Notes: a model not told the origin generated them from the sequence alone. Shown: positions 42,913 to 52,350, counted from the first letter of the stretch. The stretch is 64,000 nt of DNA from Arthrobacter sp. zg-Y820 (GCF_030142155.1 NZ_CP126247.1:3410001-3474000), one strand, 5' to 3'. Made by a program: numbers and translations.

Positions 42913-43185
42913 CTACCAGCGCACTTTTTTCTCCCTTCGGCCCTGCTTGCCGTTGGCATGCGTGGGTTTGTGGTCCTTGCCCAAGCTCTGCCATCCGGGC
43001 AGGGCGCTTTCTGCGGCCAAGGAGGCGGCGGTCCTTTCCGGACTCTCGCCGGTCAGCTTGGCCGCCGCCGCGGGAGCCATGTTCACCGTTGCCTCCAGCG
43101 GTGCCCCCGGTGCCGGCGCGGATAGGACCGGCACGGTCTGCGCCGGCGCGGTCAGAGGATTCGAGTGGTGTTTCTTGGACGTCAT
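42913..43185 (-). CDS. Small basic protein of unknown function
   Basis: 90 residues, Pro/Ala-rich in the first half and ending in a basic tail (HKPTHANGKQGRREKKVRW). No family recognised. Support for coding comes from high third-position GC, ATG at 43185 with GGAG 6 bases upstream, and a terminator hairpin downstream. The frame remains open to 43509, but the extra residues look non-coding. Possibly nucleic-acid-binding from its charge (inference only). Confidence 0.65.
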   Translation of the reverse strand: MTSKKHHSNPLTAPAQTVPVLSAPAPGAPLEATVNMAPAAAAKLTGESPERTAASLAAESALPGWQSLGKDHKPTHANGKQGRREKKVRW

Positions 43186-43500
43186 GGTGGTCTCCGGATC
43201 TTCAAGTAGGGGCCGGGAGCTTCGCTGGTATTGCGCAGGCGGGCAGGTCCTCACCGTTCCGGACAGGCAAGCCGCGGAAGACGCGGAGGCTGCAGCGGAA
43301 CGGTCGGGGACGGAGCACGGCCACTGCTGCGCACACTGGACAAGCGCACCCGGCGATGGGTGGATGCTGTCTGCGAAATAGCGGGTGCGTGCGGCCGGGG
43401 GAAGCAGCAAATGACTCAGTTCAAACTGGCTGCTCCGGCGGCCCGGTCCGGGCACGGCCCTACTCGTAAATGAGTTCCATGGCCACACCGTAACAACAAA
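43186..43500. other. 315-bp region without a supported gene
   Basis: It lies upstream of the small basic protein and downstream of putA. Frames on both strands give Arg/Ser/Cys-rich sequence without start signals. It must hold the promoter of the 42913-43185 gene; I could not pick a clear one. Confidence 0.5.
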
Positions 43501-43531
43501 AGACGGCACCGGGATAGACCCGGTGCCGTCT
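43501..43531 (-). terminator. Intrinsic terminator of putA
   Basis: A 13-bp perfect stem (AGACGGCACCGGG with CCCGGTGCCGTCT) and a 5-base loop. On the minus strand it is followed by TTTTGTTGTT. It lies 34 bp past the putA stop. Confidence 0.92.
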
Positions 43532-43565
43532 CTTCCGGGACTTTTGCCCGACCTTAGGTCCTGCC

Positions 43566-46500
43566 CTAGATCAGGGCGTCAGACAGATGATTGGGCGTTC
43601 CGAAGCGGTGAGCGGTAATGCTGATGGCCTGCTCGTGGAGGAACGGCAGCAGCTCGACGCGGCCGGCCTCGGTGACCGGGTTCGCATAAACAGCCACGTC
43701 CGGCCGGCCTCCCAGGGCCCCCGCCAGTGCCAACGCGCCGGACCCGATGAGGCGGATGCGGGTGCCGTGGAGCGCGGGATCGAAACCGGCGGCAAAGGCC
43801 AGCCACGCGGCGTCGTTTTCCTCCGCCACCGATATCCCGTGTTCGGTCAGCAGCGCACGGACGGCCAGCGGCAGTTCCACGCCGGTGGACACGCGCAGCG
43901 CGGAACCGGCCAGCAGTCCTGCGGCCACAACCCGCAGCAGGGCGGAGAGCGGCTGATCTTCGGACAGCCGGACGGTCACGGGCAGCGGCCGGTAACGGAA
44001 GACGTTGCGTTCGGCGCTCAGCGCGGAGACATCCTTGGCAGTGCCGAATTCCTCGGCCCATGCTGCCGCGTCGCTGCTCAGTGCCCGGTGCAGGAAGTCG
44101 GTGTCGGCAGCAAAACTGCCGGAAACAGCCGCGGCCAGGATCTTGGCGGCTCCCTGATGACGGACGGGGGCACCGGCGCCGGTGGCGGGGGCGGGTTCCC
44201 ACTGGCCCAGGCCCATCAGGTAGTTCGGGCCGCCGGCCTTGGTGCCCGCGCCCACCGCTGACTTCTTCCAGCCACCGAAGGGCTGGCGCTGCACAATCGC
44301 GCCGGTGATGCCGCGGTTGATGTAAAGGTTGCCGGCGGAAACGCTGTCCAGCCAGACGTCCATTTCAGCGGAGTCCAGGGAGTGCAGCCCCGAGGTGAGG
44401 CCGTACTCGATCTGGTTCTGCAGGGCGATGGCCTCCTCGAGCGTGGCTGCGGTCATCACGCCGAGGATCGGACCGAAGTACTCGGTGAGGTGGAACTCGG
44501 AGCCGGCGCGCACGCCGGTGCGCACCCCCGGGCTCCACAGCCGGCCGCTGTCATCAAGCTGCTTCGGTTCGATCAGCCAGGACTCGCCCTCGCCCAGGAC
44601 CGTGAGGCCGCGCAGCAGCTTGCCGGCGGCCGGCTCGATGACCGGACCCATCTGCGTCACGGCGTCCACCGGATAGCCGACCTTCAGGGACTGCACGGCG
44701 TCGACCAGCTGGTTGCGGAAGCGCGGGGACCGGGCCACCGAGCCGACGAGGATCACCAGCGAGGCCGCGGAGCACTTCTGGCCCGCATGCCCGAAGGCGG
44801 AGGCGACGACGTCGCGGGCGGCCAGGTCGAAGTCGGCGCTGGGCGTGACGATGATGGCGTTCTTGCCGGAGGTCTCGGCCAGCAGCGGCAAATCGGCGCG
44901 GAACGAACGGAAAAGTTCGGCCGTTTCGTAACCGCCGGTGAGGATCACCCGGTCCACTGACGGATGGGCGACCAGCTGGCGGCCGAGTTCGCGCTCGCCC
45001 AGCTGCACCAGCTGCAGGACGTCGCGGGGAACACCGGCTGCCCAGAGGGCCTCCACCATGACCGCGCCGCTGCGGGCTGACTGCCGCGCCGGCTTGATGA
45101 TGACGGCGGAGCCGGCGGCCAGGGCCGCCAGGGTCGAGCCGGCGGGAATGGCGACCGGGAAGTTCCACGGCGGTGTGACCACGGTCAGGCGTGCGGGAAT
45201 GAACCGGGCGCCGTCGACGGTTTCCAGGTCCTTGGCGCGCTCGGCGTAGTAGTGCGCGAAGTCGATGGCTTCGGAAACTTCGGGATCCGACTGGTCCAGC
45301 GTCTTGCCGGTCTCGGCGGCCATGACTTCCATCAGGTCCGCGCGGCGGTCCTCCAGAGCGGCTCCGGCGCAGTGCAGGATCTCGGCGCGTTCGGTTCCGC
45401 TGAGGGCTGCCCAGCCCTTCGCGGAATCGACGCCGGTGGAAATGACGGCGGTCAGTGCCGCTTCGTCGGTTATCTGCGCGTCGGCGACGGCGGCCACGCC
45501 GAGGACGGAATCCTCGATGCGCTCCAGAATGGCCCCGCCCCACGCCTGGTTGGCCGGCAGGGCCGGATCAGTATCGGGGGTGTTGGAAAAGTCAGTGTTC
45601 GCGGCGTCGGCGCCGCGCGAATCTGCCGGGCGCGGCTGGCTGCGGTCCTGGACCCGGTTGGAGGCGGGAACGGCATCATCGAGGTCCGCCAGGGAGGTGA
45701 GGAAGCGCAGCTTCTCGCGTTCGAACAGCGCCTCGTTTTCGCTGAGCTCAAAGACTGCGGACATGAAGTTCTCGGAGCTGGCGCCCTCTTCCAGGCGCCG
45801 GATCAGGTAGGCGATGGCGACGTCGAACTCCGCCGGGTGCACCACCGGGGTGTACAGCAGCAGCGATCCGACGTCGCGCTTGACGACCTCGGCCTGGCCG
45901 GTGGCCATGCCCAGCAGCATCTCGAATTCGATGCCGTCGGCGACTCCGCGCTGCTGGGCCAGCAGCCAGGCGAACGCGACGTCGAAGAGGTTGTGGCCGG
46001 CCACGCCGACGCGGACGTTGGCGACGCGCTCGGGCTGCAGCGCGTAGTTAATGACCCGCTTGTAGTTGGTGTCGGTCTCCGCCTTGGTGCCGCAGGTGGC
46101 CAGCGGCCACCCGTGCAGGGATGCCTCCACCTGTTCCATGGGCAGGTTGGCGCCCTTGACGACGCGCACCTTGATGGCGGCACCGCCGTCGGCCCGGCGT
46201 GCGGCGGCGAACTCCTGCAGCCGCATCATGGCCGACAGGGCGTCGGGGAGGTACGCCTGCAGGACGATGCCGGCTTCCAGATCCTTGAACTCGGGCATGG
46301 ACAGCAACCTGGTGAAGACCGCCATGGTCATCTCCAGGTCCTTGTACTCCTCCATATCCAGGTTGATGAACTTCTTCCGGGCAAAGGAGGCGGCCTGGCG
46401 GTAGAGCGGAGTCAGGCTTTCCACCACGTGCTCGACGGCTTCGTCGAACGCCCAGTGCGAGTGCGGGGACACGGTGGAGGACACCTTGATGGAGACGTAC

Positions 46501-47042
46501 TCGACGTCGTCCCGGGCCAGGAGGTCATGGGTGCCCTTGAGGCGGCGTCCGGCCTCGCGTTCGCCCAGCACGGCCTCGCCGAGCAGGTTCATGTTCAGCC
46601 GGACGTCGTCCTTCCGGATGTCGGTGATGGCCTTGCCCAGCCGGGCATCGGTGGCATCGACGATCAGGTGGCCCACCATGCGGCGCAGCACCTTGCGGGC
46701 CACGGGGATGACAACCTGGGGCAGCACGGGGGCCATGACGCCGCCGAGGCGAACTGCCGAGCGCATGTACCAGGGCAGGAAGCCGGGCACCCGGGGCGCC
46801 AGGGCAGCAAGGTTCCGACCGGCAACCCGCAGGTCCTCGGGACGGATCACGCCGTCGACAAATCCCACGGTGAAATCCAGTCCGGACGGGTCCTTCAAGA
46901 CTCCGGCGAGCTGGGCTGCCGAGGCGTCCACCGGCACACTTGCGGCTTCGGCCAGCCAGCGGCGGACGAGGGCAACTGCTTCACCGGCCAGGGCCTGGGG
47001 TGCGTCCGGACCGGCGGTGGTTTCGGTGACGATGTTGCTCAT
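43566..47042 (-). CDS. putA: Bifunctional proline dehydrogenase / L-glutamate-gamma-semialdehyde dehydrogenase
   Basis: A 1158-residue enzyme that oxidises proline to glutamate in two channelled steps. The N-terminal ~460 residues are the FAD proline dehydrogenase barrel (DDVEYVSIKVSSTVSPHSHW, VRVVKGANLPMEQVEAS, RVGVAGHNLFDVAFAW). An acidic linker follows. The aldehyde dehydrogenase has TPPWNFPVAIPAG, LAETSGKNAII and catalytic Cys757 in GHAGQKCSAAS, and ends with the extra C-terminal domain. There is no N-terminal ribbon-helix-helix regulator domain, so transcriptional control must be external. A LysR regulator is divergent with a palindrome between. Proline is thus usable as a carbon and nitrogen source. 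Confidence 0.96.
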   Translation of the reverse strand: MSNIVTETTAGPDAPQALAGEAVALVRRWLAEAASVPVDASAAQLAGVLKDPSGLDFTVGFVDGVIRPEDLRVAGRNLAALAPRVPGFLPWYMRSAVRLGGVMAPVLPQVVIPVARKVLRRMVGHLIVDATDARLGKAITDIRKDDVRLNMNLLGEAVLGEREAGRRLKGTHDLLARDDVEYVSIKVSSTVSPHSHWAFDEAVEHVVESLTPLYRQAASFARKKFINLDMEEYKDLEMTMAVFTRLLSMPEFKDLEAGIVLQAYLPDALSAMMRLQEFAAARRADGGAAIKVRVVKGANLPMEQVEASLHGWPLATCGTKAETDTNYKRVINYALQPERVANVRVGVAGHNLFDVAFAWLLAQQRGVADGIEFEMLLGMATGQAEVVKRDVGSLLLYTPVVHPAEFDVAIAYLIRRLEEGASSENFMSAVFELSENEALFEREKLRFLTSLADLDDAVPASNRVQDRSQPRPADSRGADAANTDFSNTPDTDPALPANQAWGGAILERIEDSVLGVAAVADAQITDEAALTAVISTGVDSAKGWAALSGTERAEILHCAGAALEDRRADLMEVMAAETGKTLDQSDPEVSEAIDFAHYYAERAKDLETVDGARFIPARLTVVTPPWNFPVAIPAGSTLAALAAGSAVIIKPARQSARSGAVMVEALWAAGVPRDVLQLVQLGERELGRQLVAHPSVDRVILTGGYETAELFRSFRADLPLLAETSGKNAIIVTPSADFDLAARDVVASAFGHAGQKCSAASLVILVGSVARSPRFRNQLVDAVQSLKVGYPVDAVTQMGPVIEPAAGKLLRGLTVLGEGESWLIEPKQLDDSGRLWSPGVRTGVRAGSEFHLTEYFGPILGVMTAATLEEAIALQNQIEYGLTSGLHSLDSAEMDVWLDSVSAGNLYINRGITGAIVQRQPFGGWKKSAVGAGTKAGGPNYLMGLGQWEPAPATGAGAPVRHQGAAKILAAAVSGSFAADTDFLHRALSSDAAAWAEEFGTAKDVSALSAERNVFRYRPLPVTVRLSEDQPLSALLRVVAAGLLAGSALRVSTGVELPLAVRALLTEHGISVAEENDAAWLAFAAGFDPALHGTRIRLIGSGALALAGALGGRPDVAVYANPVTEAGRVELLPFLHEQAISITAHRFGTPNHLSDALI

Positions 47043-47102
47043 GGCGGCCAGCTCTTTTCAACGTGCGACTGATTGATTCTTCTCCAAGTATCCGCGCTAA
47101 TT

Positions 47103-47133
47103 TGCGTAAGGCAAAGGTTAGTTTTCTTACGCA
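47103..47133. promoter_or_regulatory. LysR-type inverted repeat in the putA-lysR intergenic region
   Basis: TGCGTAAG (47103-47110) and CTTACGCA (47126-47133) are perfect 8-bp arms with a 15-base spacer. A candidate putA -35 (TTGCCT on the minus strand) lies inside it, 16 bases before GATACT. This is the expected position of a LysR-type activator/autorepressor site. Confidence 0.75.
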
Positions 47134-47188
47134 TATAAGTTAGATTTACTAATGATTTGGTTTATCGGAAAAACATCGGAGGAAGCCC

Positions 47189-48118
47189 TTGCTGGATGTG
47201 CGCCGGCTGAACCTCCTGTGGGAGGTTAAGGTGCGAGGGACGCTGGCCGCCGTGGCGGAGGCGCTGTCCCTGAGCCCCTCCGCCGTCTCCCAGCAGCTGG
47301 CCCTGCTGGAGAAGGACGTCGGCGTGCAGCTGCTGCGAAAAACCGGACGCGGAGTGCAACTGACCCCGCAGGCGGAAATCCTGGTCAGCCACACCTCAGA
47401 CATCCTGGAGTCGCTGGAACGGGCCGAAGCGGACCTGGCGTCGTCCCTGACCACCGTCACCGGGCGCATCCGGGTGGCGGTCTTCCAGTCAGCGGCCCTG
47501 GCCCTCATGCCGGGAGCCCTGTCCATCCTGCGGCAGGAGCATCCGGAGCTGCGGGTGGAAATGGTGCAGCGCGAGCCGGAGACGGCACTGTACGAAACCT
47601 GGGCGCGGGACTTCGACGTGGTGATTGCGGAGCAATACCCCGGGCATGCCGCCGTGCGGCATCCGGAGCTGGACCGCGTGCATCTGACCTCGGATGCCAT
47701 TCGGCTCGCCGCACCCCATGCGGGCTTTCCGCCGGTGCAGACGCTGGCCGACACCGCGGAGCTGCCGTGGGTGATGGAGCCGCGGGGTGCTGCTTCGCGC
47801 CATTGGGCGGAGCAGGCGTGCCGGCGGGCGGGTTTCGAACCGGATGTCCGCTACGAAACCGCCGACCTGCAGGCCCAGATCCGCCTGATCGAGTCCGGCA
47901 ACGCCGTGGCCCTGATGCCTGACCTCGTCTGGACCGGACGGGAGCCGAGCGTGCAGCTCCTGGAGCTTGACGGCAAGCCGCGGCGCAGCATCTTCACCTC
48001 CGCACGGCGGGCCGGCAGCCGGCGCCCGGCCATCCTGGCCTGCCGGGAGGTGCTGGAGCGGACCGCGCGGCAGGTGGCGGTTCAGCACCCGGCGCCCGAC
48101 CAGCGGGGCCGTCCTTAA
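47189..48118 (+). CDS. LysR-family transcriptional regulator, divergent from putA
   Basis: 309 residues. The N-terminal winged helix-turn-helix (GTLAAVAEALSLSPSAVSQQLALLEKDVGVQLLRKTGRGVQLT) is followed by a LysR ligand-binding domain. The start is TTG at 47189, with GGAGGA 5 bases upstream. The divergent arrangement with putA and the palindrome at 47103-47133 suggest it controls proline use in response to proline or a metabolite (inference from context). A strong terminator overlaps the stop codon. Confidence 0.92.
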   Translation: MLDVRRLNLLWEVKVRGTLAAVAEALSLSPSAVSQQLALLEKDVGVQLLRKTGRGVQLTPQAEILVSHTSDILESLERAEADLASSLTTVTGRIRVAVFQSAALALMPGALSILRQEHPELRVEMVQREPETALYETWARDFDVVIAEQYPGHAAVRHPELDRVHLTSDAIRLAAPHAGFPPVQTLADTAELPWVMEPRGAASRHWAEQACRRAGFEPDVRYETADLQAQIRLIESGNAVALMPDLVWTGREPSVQLLELDGKPRRSIFTSARRAGSRRPAILACREVLERTARQVAVQHPAPDQRGRP

Positions 48119-48157
48119 CGGACAGCAGCTCCGGCCGAAGCCGGAGCTGCTGTCCGT
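48118..48157. terminator. Strong terminator after the LysR gene
   Basis: An 18-bp perfect stem (ACGGACAGCAGCTCCGGC with GCCGGAGCTGCTGTCCGT) and a 4-base loop CGAA. It begins at the last base of the LysR stop and separates the convergent PRC/DUF2382 gene. No T-run follows. Confidence 0.85.
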
Positions 48158-48187
48158 GAATCATTTCCCCATCAGGCGTGCCCGGAA

Positions 48188-49081
48188 CTAGTGTCCGGAG
48201 CCGGATCCGCCTGACTTGTCGGTTCCCGACTTGCCGGACCGGCGCGGTGAGCCGTCCACATCGGTGTCGATCTGCTCCTTGCTCACTTCTTCAGTCACGC
48301 TTTCGGTGTCGGTGACCGTCTCGGTGTCGAGCCGGACCCGCTCCACCGGAACGGTCTTCTTGCTGACCACCGGCTCCTCGGCGTGCAGCGTCACCTCGTG
48401 CTCTTCTTCGCTGAGCTCCGGGCCCGACGTGGCGGCGTCGATGTTCGCATCAGTGATCGGCTCGCGCTCGACGCGGACCTCTTCGTGGCTGACCGGAACC
48501 TGGGTGGTCACGGTTTCGGTGACGACGTATTTCCGCAGCCGCGCCTTGCCGGTCTGCCGGCTCTGGGTTCCAACGTCGAGCCGTTCTTCCGAACGGGTCA
48601 TGGCGTCGTCGGTGGTGGGACCGGAGGTGTCGTGGCCCACGGTTCCGGAGGAGTCCCCCGCACCGGAGCGCGTGAAGTCCTCGTCGATGCCGGTGCCGGA
48701 CCGGCTGTCGGTCATGGTGCCCGTGCCGGCGCCCATTGAGCTGCTGTCGGACGAGCCGTCGTCGTAGGTGAATCCGTAGTAGCGGTAGAGCGTCACTTCC
48801 TCCTCCGGCGAGATGGATCCGTCGGATTCCACCTGCGGAGAGTTCTTGACCTCGTCCTTGGAATACGGCACCAGCACGTCCACGCCTTCAACGGTTGCCT
48901 CGCTAAGCGGAACAAAGGACTCGTTGGTGCCGAAAAGGCCGGTGTTGACCGTCACCCAGGCGGGTTCGTTGGTCTGATCATCCAAGTAAAACGTTCCAAC
49001 CGCGCCAATTTTGTCGCCGTTGGGACCCAGTACGTTACCTGAACCGGCCATGAGGCCTTCGACTTGCTGATTGCTGATCAT
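48188..49081 (-). CDS. PRC-barrel and DUF2382 domain protein
   Basis: 297 residues. An N-terminal PRC barrel (VLGPNGDKIGAVGTFYLDDQTNEPAWVTVNTGLFG) is followed by SPEEEVTLYRYYGF, as in the stand-alone PRC protein at 10460-10771. A Ser/Gly/Asp-rich linker leads to the DUF2382 repeat region (RLRKYVVTETVTTQVPVSHEEVRVEREPI ... VERVRLDTETVTD). The family is often stress-related and abundant in desiccation-tolerant actinobacteria; its function is unproven. The start is ATG at 49081, with AAGGAGAA upstream. 49082-49328 holds its promoter and nothing else I can support. Confidence 0.93.
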   Translation of the reverse strand: MISNQQVEGLMAGSGNVLGPNGDKIGAVGTFYLDDQTNEPAWVTVNTGLFGTNESFVPLSEATVEGVDVLVPYSKDEVKNSPQVESDGSISPEEEVTLYRYYGFTYDDGSSDSSSMGAGTGTMTDSRSGTGIDEDFTRSGAGDSSGTVGHDTSGPTTDDAMTRSEERLDVGTQSRQTGKARLRKYVVTETVTTQVPVSHEEVRVEREPITDANIDAATSGPELSEEEHEVTLHAEEPVVSKKTVPVERVRLDTETVTDTESVTEEVSKEQIDTDVDGSPRRSGKSGTDKSGGSGSGH

Positions 49082-49328
49082 GCTGTTCTCCTTCAGCTGC
49101 GAACCTTCACCGTTGTCCGGTGCTTATTCACGTTGGGCCGGAGTATGCCGGATGCATCGAAGGACGAACGGCGGAGGAATGATGAGCCGATCGGCCGGTG
49201 ACGGCGCACGCCAAACTCCGGATGAGCCTTTGTGAGGGCCCTTTTGGCGACCCGGCCTGGAATCCCAAGCCTACTTACTATTCCAACGCAACAGCTTCAG
49301 AGCGTCAATAGGTAGTGTTCCGCTTCCC

Positions 49329-51017
49329 CTATTTGGTATCGGCCAAGAGCTCCCGGACTGAACGGCGCAGCACCTTGCCCAGCAGGGACTTCGGCAGTTC
49401 CTCGACGGCAACGATGCGGCGCGGCACCTTGTAGGGTGTCAGCCGCTCGCGGCACCAGGCCCGGAGCGCGGCTTCGTCCAGTTTCGTTCCGGCCTGCAGC
49501 ACGACGGCGGCCACCACCTGCTCGCCGCCGTCGGCCCGGGGAAGCCCCACTACGGCAACGTCGGCAATGTCCTGGTTGCTGCGCAGCACCTCTTCGACCT
49601 CGCTGGGAGAGACGTTGAAGCCGCCGGTGATGATCAATTCCTTGCGGCGGTCCACCACCTTCACGAACCCGTCCTCGTCCACCGTGACGATGTCGCCGGT
49701 GCGGAGCCAGCCGCCCTCGAGCAGCACCTCCTCGGTGTCCTCGGTGTTGTTCCAATAGCCGGCAAACACCTGCGGCCCGCGGATCAAGAGCTCACCGGGA
49801 GCGCCGGCGGGAACATCGTTTTCCGGATGCTCCGGATCCGCCACGCGCATTTCGGTGCTCGGGAAGGGAACCCCGATGGTGCCGTTGCGGCGGGATTCGG
49901 CAAACGGGTTGCCCAGCGCCACCGGCGAGGACTCGGTGAGCCCGTAGCCTTCCACCAGCAGCCCGCCCGAGACTTCTTCCCACAGTTTCACCGTGGTTGC
50001 CGGCAGCGTCATTGCTCCGGAGATGGCAAAGCGGATGGTGGACAGGTCAATGCCGCGCTTTTTGGACTCCAACGCCACCTTTTCGTAGATCGGCGGGACC
50101 GCGCAGAAGACCGTGGGCCTGGACTTCTTCGCGGCTGCCAGCACCAGGTCCACGTCAAACTTGGGGAAGAGCACCAGCCGGGAACCGGTCAGCATGGCGA
50201 ACGTCAGGTACAGGGTCAGGCCGAAGGCGTGGAACATCGGCAGCACGCCGTAAATGGTCTCCTTGCCCTCCTCGGCTCCGTGCATCCAAGCCTGGCCCTG
50301 GAGGGCATTGGACCGCAGGTTGAAGTGCGTGAGCATCACGCCCTTGGGAATGCCGGTGGTGCCCGAGGTGTACTGCAGCGCCGCCAGGTCCTGCACGGAC
50401 GGCCGCGGATGGGCGGCGTCGATCGGGGGTGTGCTCAGCAGCTTTTCCCAGGACATGGTGTTCTCGGTCTTAGCCGTCAGCCCGGCGCGGGTGCGGCGCA
50501 GGGAGGGCACCGGCAGCCGCAGGGCCAAACGCTTGAGCCGCGGCATGGCCTTGGTGATGTCCACGGCGATCACGGTCTTCACAGCGATGTCACCGGGGAA
50601 ACCCTGGATCTTTTCCACGGCCTTGTCCCAGACGATCGCCACCTGCGCTCCGTGGTTTTCGAACTGGTGGCGCAGTTCCCGCTCCGTGTACAGCGGGTTG
50701 TGGCCGACGACGACGGCGCCCAGGCGCAGCACGGCGTAGAACGCGATGAGGTACTGAGGGCAGTTCGGCAGGACGATGGCCACCCGGTGCCCGCGGCTCA
50801 CACCCAGCTTCCGCAGGCCTTCCGCCGCGCGGTTGATCTGGTCACCCAGCTCGGCGTACGTCGTCTCAGCGCCAAAGAACTCCAGCGCCACCTTGGGCCC
50901 GAAGCGGACGACGGCGTCCTCCACCATGGCTGTCAGGGACTCGGTGGGCAACTTGATGTTTGCCGGAACGCCGGGCTGGTAGTTCTTGACCCACGTCGGT
51001 TCCTGGGCAGCAGTCAT
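49329..51017 (-). CDS. Long-chain fatty-acid--CoA ligase (FadD-like)
   Basis: A 562-residue acyl-adenylate-forming enzyme that activates fatty acids with ATP and CoA. The AMP-binding motif is YTSGTTGIPKGVML, followed by VEGYGLTESSPVA and, in the C-terminal domain, GWLRTGDIVTVDEDGFVKVVDRRKELIITGGFNVSPSEVEE, with the catalytic Lys region LPKSLLGKVLRR. It feeds beta-oxidation by enzymes such as those at 14.6-18.8 kb. The start is ATG at 51017, with GGAGCT upstream. The ATP-grasp gene lies 64 bp upstream on the same strand. Confidence 0.94.
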   Translation of the reverse strand: MTAAQEPTWVKNYQPGVPANIKLPTESLTAMVEDAVVRFGPKVALEFFGAETTYAELGDQINRAAEGLRKLGVSRGHRVAIVLPNCPQYLIAFYAVLRLGAVVVGHNPLYTERELRHQFENHGAQVAIVWDKAVEKIQGFPGDIAVKTVIAVDITKAMPRLKRLALRLPVPSLRRTRAGLTAKTENTMSWEKLLSTPPIDAAHPRPSVQDLAALQYTSGTTGIPKGVMLTHFNLRSNALQGQAWMHGAEEGKETIYGVLPMFHAFGLTLYLTFAMLTGSRLVLFPKFDVDLVLAAAKKSRPTVFCAVPPIYEKVALESKKRGIDLSTIRFAISGAMTLPATTVKLWEEVSGGLLVEGYGLTESSPVALGNPFAESRRNGTIGVPFPSTEMRVADPEHPENDVPAGAPGELLIRGPQVFAGYWNNTEDTEEVLLEGGWLRTGDIVTVDEDGFVKVVDRRKELIITGGFNVSPSEVEEVLRSNQDIADVAVVGLPRADGGEQVVAAVVLQAGTKLDEAALRAWCRERLTPYKVPRRIVAVEELPKSLLGKVLRRSVRELLADTK

Positions 51018-51080
51018 GAGCGGAAGCTCCTTCGGTTTGGCTAATTCCGACTATAGCGACGCGCCGCTCCGAGGGATAAA

Positions 51081-52058
51081 TTACTTGTCGGAAGGCACGG
51101 CGCCGAGCCCGGCCAGATACTGCGCCAGGGCCCGCGGCGCCGAGCGCGGAGCGGTCGCTTCGACCACCGCGTTGTAGTTGGTGTTGGTGTTCACGTCATA
51201 GGTGAGGATCCGGCCGTCGGCGGTTTCCATGAACTCGATGCCGCAAACCTCCAGCCCGGTGCGCCGGGCGAAGTCGAGGTACCGGCCGACGATGGGGTGG
51301 TCGAATCCTTCCCGCAGGCTGAAGAGCTGGGTGTCGGCATCCGGGGCAATGGTGGCTCCGGGCGGCATGATGGGTTTGCCGGTGGAGGGATCGATCGCGC
51401 AGGCGTCCGCCGGGCAGAGCTGGAATCCGCCCCGGGCAGTGTCCGCGGTGATGGCGTAGATGAATTCACCGCCGACGATCTCCACCCGGGTGATGGTGGG
51501 TTCGGCGGCAACAATGAACTCCTGGATGAGGGTAATGCCGTCTGCGGGTTCCTCGAACTCCGGGCCGGCCACGTAGTCCGCCAGCTCTCCGTGGGATTCG
51601 AATTTCCGCACCCCCAGGCCCTTGCCGCCCTGGTTGTGCTTCGTGATGAAGGGGGCGGAGAACTCCTTCGCCGCAGCCAGGATCTGGTGGCGGCCGACGG
51701 CGGCAACGGTGCGCGGCGTGTCGATCCCGGCGGCGCGGAGCGCGGTGAGCTGGTCGACCTTGCTCATTTCCAGTTCCAGGATCCGCCGGCCGTTGACCGT
51801 CCGCCGGCCGTGCGCCTCAAGCCAGGACAACACCGACCGGGCGTAGTCCTTGGACAGGGTGTGGCCGCGGGTGGCGGAGGACGCGCTGATGCGGGACCAG
51901 AAGATGCCTTCCGGCGGCACCGAGTCCAGGTCCAGGACGCCGTCGGTCAGCAGCCATTCCTCCACCTCCAGGCCTTCGGCTTCAAAGGCGCGGGCAAACG
52001 GGGGAAACCACTCGGGGTTCTCGTGCAGGGCATAGATCTTGGGGCGGGCGGAGCTCAT
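51081..52058 (-). CDS. ATP-grasp (RimK-like) ligase of unknown substrate
   Basis: 325 residues with an ATP-grasp fold: FITKHNQGGKGLGVRKFESH is the nucleotide-binding lid, ITLIQEFIVAAEPTITRVEIVGGEFIYAITADT follows, and the metal-binding end is CGIEFMETADGRILTYDVNTNTNYNA. Such enzymes join a carboxylate to an amine, thiol or amino acid. Substrates cannot be read from sequence. It sits between fadD and the abgT remnant, all on the minus strand. The start ATG at 52058 has AAAGG upstream. Confidence 0.87.
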   Translation of the reverse strand: MSSARPKIYALHENPEWFPPFARAFEAEGLEVEEWLLTDGVLDLDSVPPEGIFWSRISASSATRGHTLSKDYARSVLSWLEAHGRRTVNGRRILELEMSKVDQLTALRAAGIDTPRTVAAVGRHQILAAAKEFSAPFITKHNQGGKGLGVRKFESHGELADYVAGPEFEEPADGITLIQEFIVAAEPTITRVEIVGGEFIYAITADTARGGFQLCPADACAIDPSTGKPIMPPGATIAPDADTQLFSLREGFDHPIVGRYLDFARRTGLEVCGIEFMETADGRILTYDVNTNTNYNAVVEATAPRSAPRALAQYLAGLGAVPSDK

Positions 52059-52084
52059 GAAGGTGCCTTTCGCTGGTTTCAGGT

Positions 52085-52350
52085 CTAGCGGTCGATGTAA
52101 ATGCCATTGCCCGGGCCCAGCGGCAGGTCGAACACGAAGAACACCGTCAGCACAGCCACCCAGGCCAGCCAGAAGAGCACGGTGAAGGGCAGCATCCTTG
52201 CGATGACCGTGCCCAGTCCGGCCTGCGGCTCATACTTGCGCAGCATGGTGAGGAGCACAATCATGTACGGGTTCAGCGGGGTCAGGATCTGTGTGGCGGA
52301 GTCCCCCACCCGGAAGGCGCCCTGAATGAACGCGGGTTCAAACCACCTTG
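52085..52350 (-). pseudogene. Truncated AbgT-family transporter (C-terminal remnant)
   Basis: About 88 residues match only the C-terminal end of p-aminobenzoyl-glutamate/AbgT-type transporters: AFIQGAFRVGDSATQILTPLNPYMIVLLTMLRKYEPQAGLGTVIARMLPFTVLFWLAWVAVLTVFFVFDLPLGPGNGIYI. Full-length members have ~500 residues. Upstream of residue Glu-Pro-Ala-Phe the homology stops and the frame reads Trp/Arg/Pro-rich sequence, so most of the gene has been deleted. The remaining reading frame ends normally at 52085. It is not expected to work alone. Confidence 0.8.

Noticed and set aside
42824..43381. 185-codon plus-strand frame covering the small basic protein gene
   Set aside because: No start signal and a composition typical of a shadow; the minus-strand frame has a ribosome site and terminator.
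14453..49289. 16-bp identity CTTACTATTCCAACGC at 14453-14468 and 49274-49289, both intergenic
   Set aside because: In 64 kb about one such match is expected by chance (rough estimate), and the second copy lies past the fadD stop rather than at a promoter of a lipid gene.
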